Notes: generated from the letters alone by a model not told the origin. DNA of 64,000 nt from Hirsutella rhossiliensis (GCF_020360975.1 NW_025408667.1:10912001-10976000); one strand, 5' to 3'. Positions 27,718 through 36,509 are shown, counted from the stretch's first letter. Numbers and translations are program-made.

Positions 27718-28035
27718 CTACTTTAGAGTATTTGGTACTACAAATGAATCAATAGCTCCATACCATGTATCATTCTTAATACTCGTCATGACTTGAAAGT
27801 TATTATTTAATATGATACTCTTAAACTTCTGAAGATCTGCAGTAGTAGTATACTTTACTACCAGTTCACCTTTATAATTGCCTCCAAAGTTATTATCTAT
27901 TGATATCCATTCATAAACTATACCAGTCAGCCTCTCGTCCTTCATTAGAATATTAGTAATAAACTCATTCCATTTGATACATAGATCCTTGTCATTTCTG
28001 ATGCTGAATCCGAATGATACACCGATTCTAATCAT
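27718..28035 (-). CDS. hypothetical protein
   Basis: Intact 105-aa frame. Small, aromatic-rich, alternating strand and helix pattern like a ferredoxin-like fold. No motif recognised. Divergent from the capping-enzyme gene with one shared inverted repeat. Confidence 0.65.
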   Translation of the reverse strand: MIRIGVSFGFSIRNDKDLCIKWNEFITNILMKDERLTGIVYEWISIDNNFGGNYKGELVVKYTTTADLQKFKSIILNNNFQVMTSIKNDTWYGAIDSFVVPNTLK

Positions 28036-28113
28036 ATTGTAATAGTAATATATTCTTCACCTGTTATAATTGCTAATGATGTATTGAATAGAGTTGTATT
28101 ATAGTGATCAATA

Positions 28114-28126
28114 GCAACTATGTTGC
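28114..28126. promoter_or_regulatory. promoter inverted repeat (28035 gene and capping enzyme)
   Basis: GCAAC-TAT-GTTGC, perfect, 30 bases before the capping-enzyme ATG. Confidence 0.7.
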
Positions 28127-28156
28127 TTAGTATACAGCAAAGACAATGCAGAAACA

Positions 28157-30304
28157 ATGAATGTAAACGTTTGCAAAGCCTGTGGATCTAATCTCGAGAC
28201 TCGAGATGTTCAGATGAGATCTGCAGATGAAGCTCACACATCGATAACATCGTGTCCTAACTGTCCTGTAAACCCTAACAAGATAAACTCAAGTAAGATG
28301 CCTATACCACCACTGCGAGGTATGAATAGGAAGGTGCGCAGATCACTACCTACAGATCCGAGAAGAATTGATAATATTAGAAGCATATATACTATAACTG
28401 TAGATATTCCATCAGCACATGCATTAATGGATATAGAGTTAGATTCCCATCATCTTATCCAATACTCACAGTTCCATAATAAGAGAGCTTCCGATACAGC
28501 TGTTAATAGACTACTGTCTGCTTTCTCTGTAATTAATGGTATGTTCAAAGGTAGTTGTATAAGTTTCAAGGATAGTCGTAAAATAGGCATGGGCATAACA
28601 GTAGATACATATGATGTATTGGCATCTTCTGAGAATACAGGCAGCCAAGCTATAATTAAAGGCATGTATTCAGATTGGAACAAGATTCTCAACTATGATT
28701 CATATATATATTCAGATTACAATGAAAAAGCCAGAAAGCTTATAGTAGAGCTTGGCTATAAAGTACCCTCTAACTATACTATAGAGAATATAATGAACGT
28801 TGTTTATGGTCGCGGAATAATACCTGACTCTATTGGTAAATATGTAAGTACAGATACCATAGCTATATTTAGCAACTTATCTCCTAGAGGTTGGGATGCG
28901 AGTCTGCCTCCAGAGACAGGATACAAGTTTACATGTAAGCCTGACGGTCAGAATACCTGGTTGTTCTGGATAGGTAATATATGGTACAAGTTCAATCCTC
29001 GATGTAAAGGAGGGATCAAAGGTTGGATTTGGACTGATACAAGTAATAATAATGATGTAGTAGCTATAAGCGTAGAAGATATGGCTTCTTATGGATGTAT
29101 AGTCATAGATTGTTTTACTAGTGAACATGGTGATATAGCAGATTCAGCGAGAAGTATAGAATGGGTTGTTAATACAGCTCAAGCTATATTGAAAAGGAGT
29201 ACAGAGCTTCCTCTAATAATACGAGAGTACTTCAACAACTACGAATCTGCTGTTGATTATAGCAATAGAGTACTGTATCCTGTTGATGGTGTAGTTGCGA
29301 TAAGGAATGGAAGTACAGAAATCCTCAAGATAAAGCCTGTAAGATCTATGGAACTAGTCCTTACAGAGGATGATATGCTAACAACAGCAGAAGGTACACA
29401 TGTTATTAAATGTCCTAGACATATCAGTCTATTACATAAGATAGGGTCAATCTTGGAGATAAGATTTAAAGTTTCTAAGTCTAATATTATCGAAGTAGTA
29501 GATATATTTGTAAGAACTGATAAAGATAACGCTAACTCTGATAGTGCTGTTTCTAATGTGATAAGATCTGCATATAAACTTCTCACTCCGGACGATAATG
29601 AACGACGTGTTGCACTTCTATGGTGCAACAATCTACGAAAGACTTTATACTTATCTGCTACTAATCGCAATGTTAACAAGAATATCATTGTAGACATAGG
29701 TACAGGTACTGGACAATCTCTTGATTCTATACCTCAGTCTGAATCTGTGTCTTATATACTCATAGAGCCCGATACTGACAGATGTAGATCTATTGCTAGA
29801 AGGCTTAATAATAGAAGAATAATAACTAATCCTGCTGAGATAATAGTTATGATGAAATCACTTAAGACGAGAGCTGTTAGGCATGTTATTGTAAATTGTT
29901 CTATAGGTGATATTCTCAAGAATGAGAGAGTATCAGACATACTATTTAATGAGACAAAGAGTATTACATGTACTTTTAGCATGCAGTTTATTGTTAAAGA
30001 ATTGCACTATATAGTCTCAACATACAAAGTAGCAGTATATGGTTGTGGATACATATACGATGAAGTGAATGACAATGGAATTCTTGTCAATGATTGTGGA
30101 GTTGTAATGAGACAAAAGAGCAGCAACACAGCTGCTATCAAGTGGGGTAATGATAAACAGTATGATGAGCCAATGACTTTACGTAGAGATTATGCAGGGA
30201 TTGGTTTAGTAATATCAGGATCTGAGGTTATTCAGCTTCCCGATAGTGTTATGACTAATGGTGCTTTTAACATATGCAAACATGTTACGGTTATACTCCC
30301 ATGA
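28157..30304 (+). CDS. mRNA capping enzyme (guanylyltransferase plus methyltransferase)
   Basis: Intact 715-aa frame. The N-terminus has a C-x2-C (CKAC) and C-x2-C (CPNC) pair, an unusual zinc ribbon in front of a capping enzyme. Guanylyltransferase motif I is CKPDGQ, with the GMP-accepting Lys at about 261. Later YPVDGVVA and ILKIKP fit motifs IV and V. The C-terminal third has the SAM-binding VDIGTGTGQS at about 511-520, followed by an acidic end of strand two (ILIEPD), as in cap N7-methyltransferases. The region before the Lys could hold an RNA triphosphatase, but I cannot confirm its glutamates. The layout resembles the capping enzymes of asfarviruses, poxviruses and linear plasmids. It implies transcription in the cytoplasm. 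Confidence 0.9.
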   Translation: MNVNVCKACGSNLETRDVQMRSADEAHTSITSCPNCPVNPNKINSSKMPIPPLRGMNRKVRRSLPTDPRRIDNIRSIYTITVDIPSAHALMDIELDSHHLIQYSQFHNKRASDTAVNRLLSAFSVINGMFKGSCISFKDSRKIGMGITVDTYDVLASSENTGSQAIIKGMYSDWNKILNYDSYIYSDYNEKARKLIVELGYKVPSNYTIENIMNVVYGRGIIPDSIGKYVSTDTIAIFSNLSPRGWDASLPPETGYKFTCKPDGQNTWLFWIGNIWYKFNPRCKGGIKGWIWTDTSNNNDVVAISVEDMASYGCIVIDCFTSEHGDIADSARSIEWVVNTAQAILKRSTELPLIIREYFNNYESAVDYSNRVLYPVDGVVAIRNGSTEILKIKPVRSMELVLTEDDMLTTAEGTHVIKCPRHISLLHKIGSILEIRFKVSKSNIIEVVDIFVRTDKDNANSDSAVSNVIRSAYKLLTPDDNERRVALLWCNNLRKTLYLSATNRNVNKNIIVDIGTGTGQSLDSIPQSESVSYILIEPDTDRCRSIARRLNNRRIITNPAEIIVMMKSLKTRAVRHVIVNCSIGDILKNERVSDILFNETKSITCTFSMQFIVKELHYIVSTYKVAVYGCGYIYDEVNDNGILVNDCGVVMRQKSSNTAAIKWGNDKQYDEPMTLRRDYAGIGLVISGSEVIQLPDSVMTNGAFNICKHVTVILP

Positions 30305-30313
30305 TCAGTCCTT

Positions 30314-30326
30314 GCAGCTTCGCTGC
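30314..30326. promoter_or_regulatory. promoter inverted repeat with changed arms (30355 gene)
   Basis: GCAGC-TTC-GCTGC, perfect, 28 bases before the ATG, ten bases after the capping-enzyme stop. Confidence 0.65.
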
Positions 30327-30354
30327 TTAAAACTACAAGTACACTCTATTCAAG

Positions 30355-31188
30355 ATGTCTGTCATCACGTATGCACTCATTAATATATATGAGTTTAGAG
30401 ATAAGATTAAAGATCTACTAAGACCATATGACTTTGCCAATCTTCTTAGAGCATGTAACTCAAACCCTAACAAATACGAAAAAAGAACATATCTAATTCC
30501 AATGAACGAACTATTCTTCATGAAACAGTTATATCCTAAGATTAATGAAATGAACACAGAGATCGTTGTAATAGGTAAACACCTTAACAAGATGAGTGTT
30601 CAGCTTGATACATCTAGCAAGATATGGAGCAATAAGGTATATGACTATCACATCTCAGTAATAGCACTGATAATATCAGACAAGTATATGACTGACGTTC
30701 GTATAAATGAAATAAGGAATCATATACGACACAATAGTAACATAAACATAAACTTCTTCTCTATTCTGACCATTGATAGAAAGATTTATACTGATAATCT
30801 CTGTATCACAGACAGAGACTTTGAGTATCTAGACACATTCTCTCATCAAGGTTTTAATAGATTTGATACATATGAAAACGATGTTGTTAAACCATACGAT
30901 CCATTTGTAGAAACATCTAGATATGAAGGATACGTAGTTAAAGAGCTAGTAGAGGAGTACTCTAATCAGTACTCAGATATCTTTGAGACATGTTATGTTA
31001 CTAGTAGTAATATGGAAGTTGGAGTTAATACCGTCTATAGTCGTAACATGTCTATACCTACAGATCTAGCACAAACTAAAGCATGGAATAACTTAGTCTT
31101 GATACTTGATTTCATGGACTTATCTATAATTTCAAATGAGATACTAGCAACTGGTATGTTAATACCACTTAGCTTCGGTTCATCTTAG
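30355..31188 (+). CDS. F-box-like fungal-type protein (tentative)
   Basis: Intact 277-aa frame. Near the N-terminus LLRPYDFANLLRAC is followed by EKRTYLIPMNELFF. This resembles the LxPYDxAxLL...ERxxYxxPxxDIF start of a Pezizomycotina protein family of unknown function. The remainder is unremarkable, with no catalytic motif. It may be another host-derived gene. Convergent with the 31260 gene. Confidence 0.55.
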   Translation: MSVITYALINIYEFRDKIKDLLRPYDFANLLRACNSNPNKYEKRTYLIPMNELFFMKQLYPKINEMNTEIVVIGKHLNKMSVQLDTSSKIWSNKVYDYHISVIALIISDKYMTDVRINEIRNHIRHNSNININFFSILTIDRKIYTDNLCITDRDFEYLDTFSHQGFNRFDTYENDVVKPYDPFVETSRYEGYVVKELVEEYSNQYSDIFETCYVTSSNMEVGVNTVYSRNMSIPTDLAQTKAWNNLVLILDFMDLSIISNEILATGMLIPLSFGSS

Positions 31189-31198
31189 TTTTTAAAAT
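31189..31198. terminator. TTTTTAAAAT gene-end motif
   Basis: Directly at the 31188 stop, in the gap before the convergent 31260 gene end. Confidence 0.5.
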
Positions 31199-31259
31199 CG
31201 TAATTACAGAGTCATTAACACATATGGTAAGGATTGTTAGTCATTATAATCAGTACTCA

Positions 31260-32027
31260 TTAGTCACCAAACCCGACCTTTGCGCTATTACCTCTCTTTA
31301 CCTGATGTGTTCTTGATACTTCAATAGGTTCAGGCATAGGAGAGGAAGATTGCTGTGTCCTATTATGTCTGTTAGCTGCTGGTCGAGAGTAGTGTTCATC
31401 ATCATCATCTTCATCGATATCAATATCATCTTTTACTGCACACTTAGCAAACATTCGCTCTAGACTAGGAGATGGTTTCATTATAGCTCCATTTACTCTC
31501 ACTGTATTCTGAGGCTTTGAGATAGAGGACTTACGACGCTGAGGTTGATGCAATACGTTAGAACAATCGTTCTCATCTTCCTCTTCAATAAAACCTACGT
31601 AATGCTTAGAATACTGAGAAGATGTAACAGACATCGCTCTTCTCATTAGATTGGGATCAATATTTCCTGATGTATACTTACGTGACAGATGATGAGATCT
31701 ACTGGAGTGATGAGATCTGTTAGAGTGATGGGATACTCTAGATGATTCCGAAGGTGGTCTAGACGTAACTCGAGCTCCCTCAGGCCACATAAATTGAAAC
31801 CTATCTTCAAGATTATCAATAGGTGCTGGACATCTGATTCTTATATCGCCATTGCCTGATATATATTGATATATATCATCAAGTGTGTTACCCATAGTCT
31901 CAGAGTCTATTCCATTGCTATACTTATTATCATTGAGAATTGCAACGAGATTTTCTAGTGTAATCTTGACATTCTTCATAGAGACATGATGAGAGCTAGA
32001 CTTCTGAGGCTTAGAGAATGGAGACAT
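31260..32027 (-). CDS. disordered Ser/His/Arg-rich protein
   Basis: Intact 255-aa frame. The middle has repeats SHHSNRSHHSSRSHHLSR, then an acidic run (DIDIDEDDDDEHY), surrounded by Ser/Pro/Arg-rich, low-complexity sequence. Such proteins are often phosphorylated and bind nucleic acid or form condensates; that is inference. Its start is only nine bases from the end of the 32037 gene. Its promoter repeat lies inside that gene (32093-32107), so the site is kept despite coding overlap. Confidence 0.7.
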   Translation of the reverse strand: MSPFSKPQKSSSHHVSMKNVKITLENLVAILNDNKYSNGIDSETMGNTLDDIYQYISGNGDIRIRCPAPIDNLEDRFQFMWPEGARVTSRPPSESSRVSHHSNRSHHSSRSHHLSRKYTSGNIDPNLMRRAMSVTSSQYSKHYVGFIEEEDENDCSNVLHQPQRRKSSISKPQNTVRVNGAIMKPSPSLERMFAKCAVKDDIDIDEDDDDEHYSRPAANRHNRTQQSSSPMPEPIEVSRTHQVKRGNSAKVGFGD

Positions 32028-32036
32028 AATGAGTAT

Positions 32037-33134
32037 TTAGTTTGGCTTAATAGTACTAACAGTGAAGTTTGACCAACTAGTGAGTGAGCTCAGCGACATG
32101 TTGTCGCAGTCTACTTCTGTTGCTAGTGAAAGACAATTCATCTGCGTATAGTTGGTAGTAAGAGACCTCCATAGCTGATTGACAGCATGCTTCCTATCGG
32201 TATCTGCAGTGTTCCACATATGCTTATACACAAATGATGTAGTGTTAAGTACAAACTCAACAGAAGGTCTTCCAGTCTCCGTGCATGTAGCAATATCGGA
32301 CATCTTTCTCATCCAGCACTGTGAGTCCTTAGGATCAGATCTGAAATAATAAGTCAATCTCTCGTAAATTTCAGGCATAAAATCAGCTTTAGTCCATCCT
32401 ACTACTCCAACTACTGTGGCACCATCTACTATTATGTGTTCTGGACATAGATCTCCATGACAAAGTGTAGCTTCACTTGAATAGTTGTCTGATCCCTGTT
32501 CAGTCCAATCTGTGTCATTTAAAATTCCAAGAGCCTTATCAAAGAATACTCTGGTCCTTATATAAGCCATAGGTGATGAAGTTCTAAACACTCCTTCATT
32601 TATATGCCCAAAATGTCTTGATGTTTTCCTTGCAAGCAGCCATACTATAGCTTGCACCTGAATGAATATAGCATCAATCTCATCTTCTGTGAGTGAGCTA
32701 TAGACTGAGCTTAGTGTTTGTCCTCTTATATAAGTTCTTATTCCTATAGATATAAACTTGTTATAATGTCTGAATATTTCTTTCATTCTGTAACGAGGTA
32801 CGTCAACTATGTCATGAGCAATGAGAACCGTAATATGATCCTTACTGGTAACATCTACCTTTACAGGACTCCACTTAGCAACTAGAACTTCATCATCACC
32901 ATTATCTCTGTAGATTATTTGAAAGCATACGCTATTTTCAGTCCTTGATAGTATCTTAAATGCTGCAAGGTTTTCAATGTGGAGACTAAATGGTTCTCTT
33001 TCACCTATATGTATAACTAGATTATCATTCTGTCTGCTTTCATGAGATCGTCTTCTTATAATGCTACCTATGTCAAGACGTCTAGGAACAGTCTCTTCAT
33101 GACTCCGGCGAAAACTGATATTGAAAAGACCCAT
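32037..33134 (-). CDS. APH-like pseudokinase
   Basis: Intact 365-aa frame. LCHGDLCPEHIIVDG at about 224-238 and VVGVVGWTKADFMPE at about 241-255 match the catalytic loop and the metal-binding segment of fungal APH/choline-kinase-like phosphotransferases (HGDLxPxNILVD, then GIIDWxxAGxxPE). The loop Asn is His (about 233) and the metal-binding Asp is Gly (about 246), so catalysis is unlikely. It was probably taken from a fungal host and kept as a binding protein. Its start overlaps the 3' end of the Rpb2-like gene by 38 bases. I found no convincing promoter repeat, so it may be co-transcribed with that gene. Confidence 0.75.
   Translation of the reverse strand: MGLFNISFRRSHEETVPRRLDIGSIIRRRSHESRQNDNLVIHIGEREPFSLHIENLAAFKILSRTENSVCFQIIYRDNGDDEVLVAKWSPVKVDVTSKDHITVLIAHDIVDVPRYRMKEIFRHYNKFISIGIRTYIRGQTLSSVYSSLTEDEIDAIFIQVQAIVWLLARKTSRHFGHINEGVFRTSSPMAYIRTRVFFDKALGILNDTDWTEQGSDNYSSEATLCHGDLCPEHIIVDGATVVGVVGWTKADFMPEIYERLTYYFRSDPKDSQCWMRKMSDIATCTETGRPSVEFVLNTTSFVYKHMWNTADTDRKHAVNQLWRSLTTNYTQMNCLSLATEVDCDNMSLSSLTSWSNFTVSTIKPN
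32093..32107. promoter_or_regulatory. promoter inverted repeat inside coding sequence (32027 gene)
   Basis: GCGACA-TGT-TGTCGC, perfect six-base stem within the last codons of the APH-like gene, 65 bases from the ATG at 32027. Confidence 0.65.
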
Positions 33135-35541
33135 TGAACACTACTGCACTAACACAGTCTGCTATGACAAGATCGTACGGAGCTTTAACTAGTATATGAT
33201 TATTCTCTGTAGTACAGGTGCACAGCAGCCCTAGGCGCTGGCACGATGTACACCATCTTCCTATAATACGATCACCACGCGCAGCTATCTCATCATCACA
33301 GCACTGTAATCCTGCAGACGATGTAGACTGAACCTCCATCTCTCCCCATGCTACACCTCCACCTCTAGCTCTTCCATCAGGAGTTCGTAGTGAGTTCTTA
33401 CCTACTTTAACATGTGATATCTGATGTCTCTCTCTAGACATTTGAGTCTGATTAAAGACTCTCACTATACCAAGAGAAGCTCTAGTAGGTTCAAACTTTA
33501 CATCTCCTTTATCGTCGTAAACCAATGTTTGGAATAGTTTTCCAGTTGCACCTGAAGTTACTATAAACTCATCATCTATACTTGGTCTTTCTCCAGACTT
33601 TGCTGTATATGGAAGAGGTTCGCAATTTGCAAATATAGATAAAGACTTTGCAGCTTCATATATCAATCCATTAGTTTGTCTTGTCACTACAGACGACATA
33701 CCCATTACTATGTCTGGTACTATCTGACCATGAACAGGATGAAATGCAATAGGCATATCCTCATAGTTAGTAATTACTGCAATACCCTTCTGACCATGTC
33801 CCATTGACAACTTATCACCATCTTGTAACTGTTGGTGACTTCGAACTCTAATGTTAATATCACCATTGTTAAGTTCAGTAATACTATGCACAGTTCCTGT
33901 AGGTGCATAGCCTACTACATACCTCCGTCCTTTAACTAAAGCCTCATGATCATGAGTGCATCCTCTTTGACACGAAGACTTCCACCATTTACATAATACT
34001 CCACACATTGTAGATCCTACTGGTAGTATACATTCATTCCTTGATATATTATATGAGCATAGTGATATAGTACTGAAACCTCCATTATCAACATACCTCT
34101 TAGACACTATAATGGAGTCTTCATATGTATACTCTGTATTGAGAAATAGACACTGAATATTTTCTCCTGGTAAATATGCAGATATGCTAGCATCTCCCTC
34201 TTTTATATCTCGTAGTATAGAACTATAGAAAGGTGTAGTAACAATAGGATCGAAAGTATAGCATGGAGATACAGCTGCATTACCAGGACACCACGGTAAG
34301 CACACAGCTTGAGGAGTTTGAACAGATGCAATAAGTGGCCGCGGTGCTCTGTTCTCGTTAATATAAGGTATGAGACTAAAATATGCAGAGAAGCATGCTC
34401 GAACCTGATCTTGACCTTTAACATCAATCCTAGGTTTAATACTACATCGTATTCTAGATGATTTATAGACTTCAATATTATCAGCCCAGTACCCGTTGCT
34501 ACACTGCTTAATAAGAGTGCCACAGCTTATAGACACTACTACAAGTTTATTATGTTCATCTATATGAAGACTGAACGTAGGAGGACTCATAAGAGATATT
34601 AATCTATGACGTGAGCATAATAATATCAGCTCAGCATATGTAATATCACAGTATATCCCCATGCAAAATATAGTCCAGATGTCAGACGAGTGATTACTAG
34701 TATTATGCATTCGCTCAGCTATATCATTAGCTATATCCTTCAGTTCCAACAAAGTATGCTCTGAAAGAACTCTAACTCTTACACTACATGCAACTCTTCT
34801 CACTCTACCTGCTTCTGTAGAATGAGATGTATGACCTGCACATATAAACCCTATATACTCGTTTATTCTATAGCTTCTATTTTCTATGTTAGCAACTTTA
34901 TCTTCTTCTCCTGGACTCATATCTATACATTCATTATCATGAAGAGAGCCAATAAGTCCTATAGACACAGCAGCATTATGAGGATATAGAAACATCTTCT
35001 CATATCCTACACTACTCCTATAGTGATCAGTTTCCATAGCTGCATGAGTGATACTTGCTGAGAGAGGGGATCCCAGTGAGTGTCTGAGCTTATTTAGAAT
35101 TTCGCATTCAGACTTAGGAACTGTTCCATTAGACTCCACCCACGGATTATCAGCATCTCCAGTTAGCTTATACTTTGTAGTACCTGGTACTGCCCACAAT
35201 CTTCCAGAGCTTATTGCAATATGTAACTTATCACTTAAAATATCTATCATATCAATGAAGTTATTAGTTCTCTGAAGTTTAAAACATATTATCTCTGAGC
35301 TTTTCATATGACCAACAGTATTTCGAAATCTATTCAGACATGGAATCTGTTCTGAAGATACTGCTGCGCTCGCTTCTGGCATATCACTTGAAACCCAGCA
35401 TGATCCACCGGCATCTCTGTAGTCAATACATGCATTCCTAAGAGTCAAGTGATCTCTGAGTGACACCGCGCTGAGCGCGGTGTTATTAACATTCATACGA
35501 AAGTCCTTAAGAGAATTGTTTAGAGTCATCGTGTTCTGCAT
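33097..35541 (-). CDS. RNA polymerase second-largest subunit, compact Rpb2-like
   Basis: Intact 814-aa frame; ATGs at 35541, 35529 and 35496 are all possible starts. The hallmark GDKLSMGHGQKGIAVI lies at about 577-592, equivalent to GDKFSSRHGQKG of all second-largest subunits. It is followed by PIAFHPVHGQIVPDIVM. The C-terminal region has GRARGGGVAWGEMEV, matching the GG(L)RFGEME box, then C-C...C-x2-C-x5-C-x-C for the zinc-binding clamp (about 760-795). The length is two thirds of a usual Rpb2. With the 614-aa Rpb1-like protein it gives a minimal two-subunit core enzyme. A promoter repeat lies 12 bases upstream and a second GC-rich hairpin lies in the first 30 codons. Confidence 0.95.
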   Translation of the reverse strand: MQNTMTLNNSLKDFRMNVNNTALSAVSLRDHLTLRNACIDYRDAGGSCWVSSDMPEASAAVSSEQIPCLNRFRNTVGHMKSSEIICFKLQRTNNFIDMIDILSDKLHIAISSGRLWAVPGTTKYKLTGDADNPWVESNGTVPKSECEILNKLRHSLGSPLSASITHAAMETDHYRSSVGYEKMFLYPHNAAVSIGLIGSLHDNECIDMSPGEEDKVANIENRSYRINEYIGFICAGHTSHSTEAGRVRRVACSVRVRVLSEHTLLELKDIANDIAERMHNTSNHSSDIWTIFCMGIYCDITYAELILLCSRHRLISLMSPPTFSLHIDEHNKLVVVSISCGTLIKQCSNGYWADNIEVYKSSRIRCSIKPRIDVKGQDQVRACFSAYFSLIPYINENRAPRPLIASVQTPQAVCLPWCPGNAAVSPCYTFDPIVTTPFYSSILRDIKEGDASISAYLPGENIQCLFLNTEYTYEDSIIVSKRYVDNGGFSTISLCSYNISRNECILPVGSTMCGVLCKWWKSSCQRGCTHDHEALVKGRRYVVGYAPTGTVHSITELNNGDINIRVRSHQQLQDGDKLSMGHGQKGIAVITNYEDMPIAFHPVHGQIVPDIVMGMSSVVTRQTNGLIYEAAKSLSIFANCEPLPYTAKSGERPSIDDEFIVTSGATGKLFQTLVYDDKGDVKFEPTRASLGIVRVFNQTQMSRERHQISHVKVGKNSLRTPDGRARGGGVAWGEMEVQSTSSAGLQCCDDEIAARGDRIIGRWCTSCQRLGLLCTCTTENNHILVKAPYDLVIADCVSAVVFNGSFQYQFSPES
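35463..35483. repeat. GC-rich hairpin in first codons of Rpb2-like gene
   Basis: ACACCGCGC-TGA-GCGCGGTGT, a perfect nine-base stem with three-base spacer, starting 58 bases inside the gene from the first ATG. It could hinder or control translation, or be a second regulator site. Confidence 0.6.
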
Positions 35542-35553
35542 GAAGTAATTCTA

Positions 35554-35566
35554 GCAACTTCGTTGC
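35554..35566. promoter_or_regulatory. promoter inverted repeat (Rpb2-like gene)
   Basis: GCAAC-TTC-GTTGC, perfect, 12 bases from the ATG at 35541. It also faces the divergent 35664 gene. Confidence 0.7.
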
Positions 35567-35607
35567 GTTTATCACACGTACTTGACACGATTCCAAGCTG
35601 TAGTTCA

Positions 35608-35629
35608 AACCACAACTCAAACCGTGGTT
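35608..35629. promoter_or_regulatory. weak inverted repeat before the 35664 gene
   Basis: AACCAC and GTGGTT are six-base arms with a ten-base spacer, 34 bases before the ATG. The longer spacer sets it apart from the usual sites, so it may be a chance repeat. Confidence 0.3.
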
Positions 35630-35663
35630 CAAGTCCGTAAATTTACATTTTTCATACTGCAAG

Positions 35664-36509
35664 ATGAGAACTAGCAGTACTATATCAATGTCTACCTATG
35701 ATGACGATGCTAGAGATATGATTAGTGGTAATCTCTTTACTCGTGACTGGAAGCTAATTGGTACTAAACCTCCATCAAACTCGAAGAGTAGTGATGAGGA
35801 TGATATATCAGATCACCTTATTATGTTTTATGAAGAAAATATGACTCCAGACCCTGAAGACTGTATAGATAAACCTGAATCTAATCATATTGAGAAATTA
35901 GTAGATGAACTCAAAACTAACCATAATCATCTATCTCCAGTTGTATTGAATCATGGAGCAATAGAAACAGTAGAACTACTTCCAATCTCTCCCCAATCAC
36001 TAGGATTGTATTATGACTACTTTGCAGCATGTGTATCCCAGCATCGTCATGACCAACTTATCAGCATATGCAGACCTAGAAAGAAAAGCCCATGTTTTGA
36101 CATAAGAAATTGTTATCTTGTAGTACCAGATTCTAGTGCCAATCTTTCTGACTTTACACTAGTTGATGTATGTGGAACATTATGTGTACCTCTTATTCCA
36201 TCATCTATTATATATAATATGATGGATTCTCTATCAGATATCAATATTACTATAGTACCTACCATACATGATGCATGGTCATTCAATGGATGTAGAATAA
36301 GAATATCAGAATCTTATACAGACTGTGAGATAGATAACTCATCGTGGAAGGGACGTAGCTATACCAGAGAGTTTTCTAGACTTCTAAAGTGTAACGCAGT
36401 TGCAACTGCTACACTTACTGTATCTATGGTATTAGGTGTTTCATACGGCTCTAGATCACGATATCACAATAGAAAAACACTTAGCATTGTAGTACATGCT
36501 ATTAAGTAG
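35664..36509 (+). CDS. hypothetical protein
   Basis: Intact 281-aa frame from an ATG. The first third is acidic and Ser/Asp-rich (KSSDEDDISD), the rest mixed with several Cys. No catalytic motif recognised. Its stop codon touches the ATG of the next gene, suggesting one transcript. A 14-base palindrome (36396-36409) lies in its last third. Confidence 0.65.
   Translation: MRTSSTISMSTYDDDARDMISGNLFTRDWKLIGTKPPSNSKSSDEDDISDHLIMFYEENMTPDPEDCIDKPESNHIEKLVDELKTNHNHLSPVVLNHGAIETVELLPISPQSLGLYYDYFAACVSQHRHDQLISICRPRKKSPCFDIRNCYLVVPDSSANLSDFTLVDVCGTLCVPLIPSSIIYNMMDSLSDINITIVPTIHDAWSFNGCRIRISESYTDCEIDNSSWKGRSYTREFSRLLKCNAVATATLTVSMVLGVSYGSRSRYHNRKTLSIVVHAIK
36396..36409. promoter_or_regulatory. palindrome before the 36510 gene
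   Basis: GCAGTTGCAACTGC, perfect without spacer and inside the upstream coding sequence, 100 bases before the ATG at 36510. The half-sites GTTGC/GCAAC are in reversed order compared with other sites. Confidence 0.4.

Noticed and set aside
33200..33245. Possible inverted repeat as promoter of the APH-like gene
   Set aside because: Only an imperfect CAGC/GCTG pairing; the gene overlaps the Rpb2-like gene and can be co-transcribed.
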